Of a stretch of DNA of 64,000 nt, positions 58,472-64,000 are shown piece by piece. The position numbers were made by a program, and so were the translations under genes. The notes under the pieces are model-generated. The model was not told the origin of the DNA. It searched no databases and saw only the letters and a list, made by a program, of their open reading frames with translations. The stretch's first letter is position 1. The number at the start of each line of letters is the position of its first letter. Source of the DNA: an uncultured Clostridia bacterium (GTDB lineage: Bacteria; Bacillota; Clostridia; Saccharofermentanales; Saccharofermentanaceae). Where the stretch lies: NCBI GenBank assembly GCA_946537885.1, contig CAMNGC010000007.1:28404-92403 (forward strand), given 5' to 3'.

Positions 58472-60787
58472 TCAGCCTTCAGGCGGGGTCTCGCCTCCGG
58501 GTTGTCCCGGCTGTGGCTCGGGTGTCGGAGTGGGTGACGGCTCGGCGTGGAGAGGACATGTGCTTGCTTCCGACGGCATAAGTGAACTACCCTGAACAAA
58601 ATAGTCGGAATAGGCAGTGCCAAGCTCTTCGCAATACTGGGTAGCACGATATCCGGAAGTACAAACTTCAACGGTCACGATCGTGTCAGGTTTATTGAAT
58701 TCTGCCGCCGGCAGATTCTGATGAATGCGGCTCATGACATAGTACCAGATCCTGATGGCGTTGCTTCGATCGCCACTGGGAATAACAGTCTGTCTTAAGC
58801 GATTGTCATAACCGTACCATACCGCGGCACAATAGTAGGGAGTATAACCGCAGAACCACTTGTCAAGGTTATCGTCAGTAGTACCGGTCTTACCTGCCGT
58901 AGCGATCCTCTCGCCGTTGGAGTTGGTGATTATGGAAGCATTACCGGATGCGGTACCTTCGGTTATAACATCCTCCAGCATGTCGCTTACCAGGAAGGAT
59001 GTCTCAGCCGAATAGACACGATAGGAATCCGGCGTGCAGGTCAGAACAACATTGCCTTCGCTGTCCAGAACCGTCGTATAGGCGTAGGGTTCCGTAAAGG
59101 TTCCGCCGGAAGCCAGGGTGTTATATGCGCCTGCCATTTCCAGGGGCGTCATACCGACTGTAAAAGCGCCGATAGCCTGGGCAGGATAGGAACCCTCTTC
59201 CGTGCGGTCGATGCCTTCACGAGCCAGGAACCAGAGAGCTGTGTCTCCGCCGATATCATTCCATACCATGACCGCTATTGTGTTCTTGGACTTGGCAACA
59301 GCCTGCCTGATGGTCATGCCGCCGGCATAGGAGCGGTCTGCGTTAAGAGGCCAGATGTTGCCGGGGTTAGTGGGATCCAGGTGACTTTCCTGATCCACAT
59401 ATATCATCGAGGGCGTGATTATCTGAAGTTCTATTGCAGGCGCGTAATCGAGGATAGGCTTAATAGATGAGCCCGGTGAACGATGAGCTGCAACAGCTCT
59501 GTTAAGTCCGAGATTAACAGTCTTCTGACCGTAACCTCCCTGCATAGCCGCGATGGCGCCTGTTTGTACATTTATGACGACCATACCGCCCTGAGGCTTC
59601 TCAGGCAGATCTGTCAGGATCGACGGATCCGTCTGGAAAAGATCTCTATTGGTAAAGGCCTCGTCAACGACCGCCTGGATGTCAGGCTCGAGAGTCGTGT
59701 AGATGTGGTAGCCTCTGTTGTAAACGATAGTGGTTGCAAGGGAAGTGGAGATACTTCTGGAATCTGCCAGATCGTTTATGACTTCCTGGATTGCATATTC
59801 TGCAAAATAAGAGTTGATGCTGGTCGATGTGTGAGCTTCATTCGTCTTGAAGATGATCTCTGAGTTAAGAGCGTCGGTGTACTCCTCTTCCGTGATGTGT
59901 TCGAGTTCGTACATCTTGGAAAGAACGATCCTCATTCGTCGCAGCGCATTACGTCTGCCGGATTCTCTCAGAGGATTGTAATAGGAAGGACTCTTGGGAA
60001 GACCTGCCAAAAAAGCGCACTCTGCAAGAGACAGATCTTTGGCATCCTTGCCGAAATAATTCTGTGCGGCAGCCTGAATACCCACGTAGTTATTGCCCAT
60101 AGGCGCCAGGTTGATATAAAGCTCTAATATCTCGTCTTTGGAAAGATCCTGCTCCAGCTCCATAGCCGAGAACCACTCCTGAACCTTACGCGAAGTAGAA
60201 TGCTCATCCTGTCCTGAGATCAGCTTGACAGTCTGCTGGGTAATCGTTGAGCCGCCGTATGTAGCTGTACCGCCATTGGCGAGAGCAGACAGCACTGCGC
60301 TTCCGATACGCTTGACGTCGATGCCGGAGTGTTCATAATATCTCTCATCTTCGATACTGATTATGGCCTCGTCTATGTAGGTATCGCGAACGTCACTGAA
60401 AGATACATAAATCCTGTCCACATTCTCGTTACCGGTGAGCTTGGAGATGACATTCCCTTGTGAATCATAAACAAAGGAAGTCTGCACCTCTTCAGTCTGT
60501 GTAAGATCGGAGATGGATAAAGGCTCGGTCGTGGACATATATCCCAGAAGCATACCTGCACCGAAGCCTCCGAATATAAAGGCGAAACAAAGCACAAAGA
60601 CCAGGGCGATCCTGAAAATGTCGCCTATGAAACCGAGGATCTCATGACTGAGGCTGCGGTTAAATCCTGATCTGGTGGGTTTGCCCTTAAGCGTCTTACG
60701 CAGCTCATCTGCGAGTGCTGAGCTCTCGGGGGCCACCGGTGAGCTGTTACGTCTGGCGTCGCTTCGTCCGCTGGCAGTGCTTCTCAT
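58472..60787 (-). CDS. Class A penicillin-binding protein (PBP1A-like)
   Basis: 771 residues. A cytoplasmic Ser/Arg-rich head of about 50 residues precedes one membrane segment (LVFVLCFAFIFGGFGAG). The glycosyltransferase domain has SIEDERYYEHSGID and GGSTITQQTVK. The transpeptidase domain has SPGSSIKP (SxxK), AKSKN (SxN) and GKTGTTDDN (KTG). It polymerises and cross-links peptidoglycan. The end is a Pro/Thr/Glu-rich tail (about 30 residues), common in Firmicute class A PBPs. GGAGAG precedes the ATG; the gene is divergent from the rRNA methyltransferase. Confidence 0.96.
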   Translation of the reverse strand: MRSTASGRSDARRNSSPVAPESSALADELRKTLKGKPTRSGFNRSLSHEILGFIGDIFRIALVFVLCFAFIFGGFGAGMLLGYMSTTEPLSISDLTQTEEVQTSFVYDSQGNVISKLTGNENVDRIYVSFSDVRDTYIDEAIISIEDERYYEHSGIDVKRIGSAVLSALANGGTATYGGSTITQQTVKLISGQDEHSTSRKVQEWFSAMELEQDLSKDEILELYINLAPMGNNYVGIQAAAQNYFGKDAKDLSLAECAFLAGLPKSPSYYNPLRESGRRNALRRMRIVLSKMYELEHITEEEYTDALNSEIIFKTNEAHTSTSINSYFAEYAIQEVINDLADSRSISTSLATTIVYNRGYHIYTTLEPDIQAVVDEAFTNRDLFQTDPSILTDLPEKPQGGMVVINVQTGAIAAMQGGYGQKTVNLGLNRAVAAHRSPGSSIKPILDYAPAIELQIITPSMIYVDQESHLDPTNPGNIWPLNADRSYAGGMTIRQAVAKSKNTIAVMVWNDIGGDTALWFLAREGIDRTEEGSYPAQAIGAFTVGMTPLEMAGAYNTLASGGTFTEPYAYTTVLDSEGNVVLTCTPDSYRVYSAETSFLVSDMLEDVITEGTASGNASIITNSNGERIATAGKTGTTDDNLDKWFCGYTPYYCAAVWYGYDNRLRQTVIPSGDRSNAIRIWYYVMSRIHQNLPAAEFNKPDTIVTVEVCTSGYRATQYCEELGTAYSDYFVQGSSLMPSEASTCPLHAEPSPTPTPEPQPGQPGGETPPEG

Positions 60788-60852
60788 CTGTATAAATATC
60801 TCTCCCTTAATAAGAATGACTATACTATTTTATCACTTAATGCAAGCGAGGG

Positions 60853-60861
60853 TGTTACAAT
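60853..60861 (+). promoter_or_regulatory. Extended -10 promoter giving a probable leaderless mRNA
   Basis: TGTTACAAT (TG at 60853-60854 and TACAAT at 60856-60861). The ATG at 60868 starts 7 nt after the -10 ends, the same geometry as at 2514-2531, and no Shine-Dalgarno is present. Confidence 0.65.
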
Positions 60862-60867
60862 GGTGTT

Positions 60868-62334
60868 ATGAATAATATCGAAAAGGCATTAAAAAAGGGA
60901 AACAGGGACGATCTCATAACTCTCAGCATCCGTTCGTGGGACAATGAGGGCAGGGGGATCGCCGATATGCCTGACGGCAGGATCTGTTTCGTTAAAGGGG
61001 CTATTCCGGGCGAGACGGTTAGGGCCGGGCTTTTTGTTGTCAAAAAGAACTATGCCGAAGCAGTTACTGAAGAAGTGATCGTAAGTTCTCCCCACAGGAT
61101 CGCTAATGGCCCGGGACTTGAAGGAACCTGCCTGTCCCATGTGGACTATGAGGGGCAGCTTGAGTTTAAGTACAACAAAGTCAGGGACTGCCTTATAAGG
61201 ATCGGTCGTATGGATCCTTCAGAGCTTGATTCTTTTATGAAGCCGATCATCCCGGCAGACAGGATCAGAAATTATCGTAATCACATGCAGTATAGGATAA
61301 GGCAAGGCAGGATATGTGAAGTCAGACGCGGCAGCAACGAGCTTGTTGAAGTGACAGAAAATGCCATCGAATATAAGATCTTCGGTAAAATACGCAAGGC
61401 TCTGGAGAAGATCTGGGAGGATGCGCCGACAAATCTTTTCGACGGGCTTGTTCTGCGCGGATCTGAGAGGACGGGAGAGCTTCTGATAGAGCTTGTAAGT
61501 GCTGATACAAGATCTCACGAACTGGTGATCAGGGATGCTTCGCAATATTTGAGAGCGTCAGATATGGCAAAGGTCATATCTGATGCTGCGGAAGGTTACA
61601 GACTTATGGGGATCCTGCTCAGGATCAGTCCCGATAAGACCTCCTCAAGGACAAGGAGCGGTAAGCGCGTTGTGCTCTGCGGCGAGGATTACTATACCGA
61701 GCAGATGTGCGGCAGGACTTTCAGAGTGAAGGCAGGGGCTTTTTTCCAGGTGAATACCGAGCAGGCAGAAAAACTTTATGCCAAGGCCTCGGAGGGACTC
61801 AAAGATGCAAAGGTCCTCTATGATGTTTATTGCGGGACCGGGAGCATCGGACTGTCCTGTATCGGCAACGATAGCAGGCTGATAGGCATCGAAAATGTTC
61901 GTGAGGCCGTGGAATCCGCGCGCATCAATGCAAAACTATCCGGTGTGTCAAATGCGGAATTCATTTGCCGCCCGGCCGAGAAGATCGTTCCCGGCAAAGA
62001 TGGTCTTCCGCCCCCGGATGCGGTGATCGTTGATCCGCCCCGCAAGGGAATGGATCCGGTATTTGTAAGAAAGCTTATGGAGACGAAGCCTCCGAGGATC
62101 TCATATATATCCTGTGACCCTGCGACGATGGCACGCGACCTGAAATATCTGGCCTCGGAATACCGCATTGAGAGTGTTACTCCGGTGGATCTGTTTTGTT
62201 GGACGGAGCATGTAGAGACTGTTTGCCTTTTGAGCAACACCCAAAGACCAAAGAAAGAATCCTATATTACGCTTGATGTGGAGATGGAAGATTACTACCG
62301 CATCAAGAATGAAGGGAAGAATTCTACCACCTAA
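60868..62334 (+). CDS. 23S rRNA (uracil-5-)-methyltransferase, RlmCD/TrmA family
   Basis: 488 residues. Residues about 8-65 form a TRAM domain. The SAM-dependent methyltransferase has FFQVNTEQAEKLY, LYDVYCGTGSIGLS, VDPPRKGMD and the catalytic Cys in ISCDPATMARDLKYL. It methylates C5 of specific uridines in 23S rRNA; U747 and U1939 are the sites of the Firmicute RlmCD, but the target here is inferred. The Fe-S cluster motif CxxxxxCGGC is reduced to GTCLSHVDYEGQL with one cysteine, so the cluster is probably absent. The start has no ribosome site, and the mRNA is probably leaderless. Confidence 0.9.
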   Translation: MNNIEKALKKGNRDDLITLSIRSWDNEGRGIADMPDGRICFVKGAIPGETVRAGLFVVKKNYAEAVTEEVIVSSPHRIANGPGLEGTCLSHVDYEGQLEFKYNKVRDCLIRIGRMDPSELDSFMKPIIPADRIRNYRNHMQYRIRQGRICEVRRGSNELVEVTENAIEYKIFGKIRKALEKIWEDAPTNLFDGLVLRGSERTGELLIELVSADTRSHELVIRDASQYLRASDMAKVISDAAEGYRLMGILLRISPDKTSSRTRSGKRVVLCGEDYYTEQMCGRTFRVKAGAFFQVNTEQAEKLYAKASEGLKDAKVLYDVYCGTGSIGLSCIGNDSRLIGIENVREAVESARINAKLSGVSNAEFICRPAEKIVPGKDGLPPPDAVIVDPPRKGMDPVFVRKLMETKPPRISYISCDPATMARDLKYLASEYRIESVTPVDLFCWTEHVETVCLLSNTQRPKKESYITLDVEMEDYYRIKNEGKNSTT

Positions 62335-62447
62335 AGTTCAGCCTCACAATCGAATAGGAATTTGAATAGATAAGCTGCAGATGCGGAGACGATTTAATAG
62401 ATTTAACATGAAAAAGTTCCTTGGCACCTAAATAGAGAACCGCATTT

Positions 62448-62479
62448 AATCCCAACTTGCGAAGGTTGGGATTATTTTT
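62448..62479 (+). terminator. Terminator of the rRNA methyltransferase gene
   Basis: A perfect 9-bp stem AATCCCAAC/GTTGGGATT with an 8-nt loop, then ATTTTT. The stretch 62335-62447 holds no gene I can support. Confidence 0.85.
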
Positions 62480-62508
62480 GTGCTTGTGCAAGATGTAATG
62501 ACAATGTG

Positions 62509-62537
62509 TTGACAACAGACGAATAAATGCATATAAT
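62509..62537 (+). promoter_or_regulatory. Consensus promoter of the toxin-antitoxin operon
   Basis: TTGACA, 17-nt spacer, TATAAT, a perfect match. It lies 25 nt before the antitoxin ATG; TA promoters of this kind are usually repressed by the toxin-antitoxin complex. Confidence 0.85.
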
Positions 62538-62561
62538 GTAGACAGAATGGAGGTGTATATC

Positions 62562-62834
62562 ATGGCTACTACGAATCTAAATATCAGAACTGATAAGGAA
62601 ATAAAAGACCAGGCTGACAGGATTTTTTCCGAGTTGGGTCTGAATATGACTACAGCTATCAATATGTTCCTCAGAACAACGATACGGGAAAACGGGATTC
62701 CTTTTGCTCTTAAGCTGGATGTGCCGAATGAAACAACCGCTGCGGCAATCGAAGAGGGCAGGCGTATCGCTTCCGACAGCAGCGTGAAGGGCTATACCAA
62801 TATGGACGATCTTAAGGCGGCGCTGGAAGTATGA
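62562..62834 (+). CDS. RelB/DinJ family antitoxin
   Basis: 90 residues from the ATG at 62562 (TGGAGGT upstream). The N-terminal ribbon-helix-helix reads NLNIRTDKEIKDQADRIFSE, LNMTTAINMFLRTTI, the typical DinJ start. The C-terminal part (residues ~50-90) would wrap the toxin. It binds its own promoter with the toxin and neutralises it. The stop overlaps the toxin ATG by 4 bp. Confidence 0.93.
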   Translation: MATTNLNIRTDKEIKDQADRIFSELGLNMTTAINMFLRTTIRENGIPFALKLDVPNETTAAAIEEGRRIASDSSVKGYTNMDDLKAALEV

Positions 62835-63109
62835 AGTACGAGGTAAAGTTTACAAACCAGTTCAAGAAGGATCTGAAGCTGGCGAAGAAACAAAACAAGG
62901 ATCTGGATAAATTGTTTGAGGTCGTGAATATTCTTGCTGACGGTGGAACGCTGGATGCAAGGTATCGCGACCATGATCTGTCCGGCGACTATAAAGGGAC
63001 AAGGGAATGCCACGTTGAGCCGGACTGGCTCCTGGTGTATGAGATCCGTGATGAGGTGCTTGTACTCATGCTTTATCGTCTCGGAACGCATTCGGAGTTG
63101 TTTAAGTAA
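62831..63109 (+). CDS. YafQ family mRNA interferase toxin
   Basis: 92 residues. RelE/ParE superfamily: FTNQFKKDLKLAKKQ start, RDHDLSGDYKG, RECHVEPDWLLVYEI, and RLGTHSELF with the conserved histidine. YafQ toxins cut mRNA on the ribosome. All histidines expected for activity look intact. It is translated with the antitoxin and is probably functional. Confidence 0.93.
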   Translation: MKYEVKFTNQFKKDLKLAKKQNKDLDKLFEVVNILADGGTLDARYRDHDLSGDYKGTRECHVEPDWLLVYEIRDEVLVLMLYRLGTHSELFK

Positions 63110-63127
63110 TAGGCCGTACAGACAGGA

Positions 63128-63694
63128 GTGCATCGACCAGTTCCCATTCGCGTAAAAGGTCGGGATTTGTTTTGGATAACAGTCTTTCACACGACGGATT
63201 ACCTGTACATCATCAATAATTCCGATTGTGAATGGATCATAAAAGGTCAAAACGGCACATCTTTCTTAGATAAGAGAACATTGGGAATCGTACGATTTCA
63301 GCAAGTCGAGAGGATGATTCACAGGGTATTGCATGAAAATGCCAAAGAATTCATTGCAAGTATCGGTAAAGAAGAATTTGTGGAGATACTGAATCGTTTA
63401 AGGGACTCATCGGATTTGGTAAGAAAGGTAAATAGTCTATTCCGTAATAGCAGGGATAACGTTGAGTGTGATTTTTGCAATGGGGCGGCACTTCAGATCT
63501 CACATGAGAGCACCGTGGTATTTTTGCTTCGAAAACTTCTGAAGGATGCAGTTGAAAACATTGACTATTATATTTATGAATTGGATTATGGACGAAAATA
63601 TGAGCCGGGCATTATCACAGACGAGAATGGCCATGATATCGACTTCAGTTCTGCTGAAAAATTATATGATTATCTGACCGGGGGGGTGAAATAA
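63128..63694 (+). CDS. Unrecognised protein next to the toxin-antitoxin pair
   Basis: 188 residues if it starts at the GTG at 63128; the true start is uncertain because no clear ribosome site is seen. The first 70 residues are basic and aromatic-rich. The rest is helical, with a Cys pair (CDFC) near residue 117 and a terminal segment with YELDYGRKYEPG and NGHDIDFSSAEKLYDYL. I do not recognise a family. It directly precedes the KilA-N gene by 1 nt, and its AT-rich composition matches that gene, so both may have arrived together, for example as prophage remnants. Confidence 0.6.
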   Translation: MHRPVPIRVKGRDLFWITVFHTTDYLYIINNSDCEWIIKGQNGTSFLDKRTLGIVRFQQVERMIHRVLHENAKEFIASIGKEEFVEILNRLRDSSDLVRKVNSLFRNSRDNVECDFCNGAALQISHESTVVFLLRKLLKDAVENIDYYIYELDYGRKYEPGIITDENGHDIDFSSAEKLYDYLTGGVK

Positions 63695-63695
63695 T

Positions 63696-64000
63696 ATGCC
63701 CAAAACGATAAAAAAAGAAACAATTCATGCAAAGGGTTTAGATATAGGAATATACACCTCCGATTATGAGAATAAGTTTATTTCGCTGACGGATATTGCG
63801 AAGTATAAAAGCATTCAGCCATCTGTAACCATCCATAATTGGCTCCGGGGAAGAGATGTTGTTGAATTTCTGGGACTATGGGAAAAACTTCATAATCCTG
63901 ATTTTAAACTTATCGGATTCGATAAGTTTAACTTTAACCGTGTGTAATTCGAGGCAATTAAAAATGAGGCTGGTGATAACGGATTCGTTATGACACCAAA
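63696..64000 (+). pseudogene. KilA-N domain protein interrupted by an in-frame stop (window-edge partial)
   Basis: The 83-residue frame 63696-63947 starts MPKTIKKETIHAKGLDIG and contains KilA-N features (YENKFISLTDIAKYK, IHNWLRGRDVVEFLGLW, HNPDFKLIGFDKF). It ends at TAA (63945-63947). The same frame continues to the edge of the window with FEAIKNEAGDNGFVMTP, which is what KilA-N proteins have next. The simplest explanation is a point mutation, for example GAA to TAA, in a longer gene. Read-through or a sequencing error cannot be excluded. KilA-N proteins are typical of phages and mobile elements. Confidence 0.75.

Noticed and set aside
63128..63694. Third component of the DinJ/YafQ toxin-antitoxin system
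   Set aside because: The start is weak, the gene begins 18 nt after the toxin and is tightly coupled to the KilA-N gene instead; there is no evidence it acts with the toxin.

Overview
The window is chromosomal DNA of a Gram-positive anaerobe, most likely a member of the Clostridia (Bacillota). Evidence: strong GGAGG-type ribosome sites, sigma-A-type promoters often with a TGn extended -10, the str operon order rpsL-rpsG-fusA-tuf, a biotin-dependent Na+-pumping oxaloacetate decarboxylase, class II galT, a BlaI/M56 pair, and secreted proteins with DUF4214 repeats. A fermentative gut, rumen or digester lineage would fit, but the sequence does not fix genus or species. Almost everything is chromosomal housekeeping or sugar metabolism; only the last 1.5 kb looks accessory. 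I saw no tRNA, rRNA, insertion sequence or CRISPR array.

Layout. 1-1211: 3' part of a secreted FnIII/DUF4214 protein. 1.3-4.8 kb: Ser/Ala-rich zinc-ribbon protein, aromatic-acid exporter family protein (apparently leaderless), DJ-1 protein, uracil-DNA glycosylase. 4.8-8.8 kb: galK-galT divergent from a LacI-type regulator, with three matching half-site boxes between them. 8.8-13.6 kb: DUF4214 amidase, trmL, a 50-residue lipoprotein, LMW phosphatase, XRE membrane protein, TetR-DUF998 pair. 13.7-17.1 kb: lipoprotein, OPT transporter overlapping a PqqD-like gene. 17.1-21.4 kb: BlaI, a 1062-residue M56 peptidase with a propeller-like and solute-binding-like exterior, and an alpha/beta hydrolase. 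21.5-26.1 kb: surE, ZIP transporter, uracil permease, saccharopine-dehydrogenase-like protein. 26.1-31.6 kb: response regulator, three-gene ABC exporter with histidine kinase, PAS-GGDEF cyclase. 32-40.4 kb: fused DeoB-DeoC, DEAD-box helicase, permuted GH3 beta-glucosidase, membrane proteins. 40.7-44.2 kb: oad operon. 44.9-49.6 kb: str operon. 49.7-52.2 kb: second large DUF4214 protein. 52.3-57.5 kb: XRE-cupin regulator and potABCD. 57.5-62.3 kb: proB, class A PBP, 23S rRNA methyltransferase. 62.5-64 kb: DinJ/YafQ-type toxin-antitoxin, an unrecognised gene, and a KilA-N gene interrupted by an in-frame stop.

Pathway logic: galactose (galK/galT), deoxyribose (DeoBC), beta-glucosides (GH3), peptides (OPT), uracil and polyamines are taken up or broken down, while oxaloacetate decarboxylation would generate a sodium gradient. 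Three DUF4214 proteins, one with a peptidoglycan amidase, suggest a shared cell-surface module.

The observations I rate highest are the M56/solute-binding fusion sensor under apparent BlaI control; a regular array of three TAATGC/GCATTA palindromes downstream of the hemolysin-III gene; the DeoB-DeoC fusion; two genes whose extended -10 lies exactly 7 nt before the ATG, implying leaderless mRNAs; and the interrupted KilA-N gene at the right edge. All calls come from reading the sequence; no database search was run.
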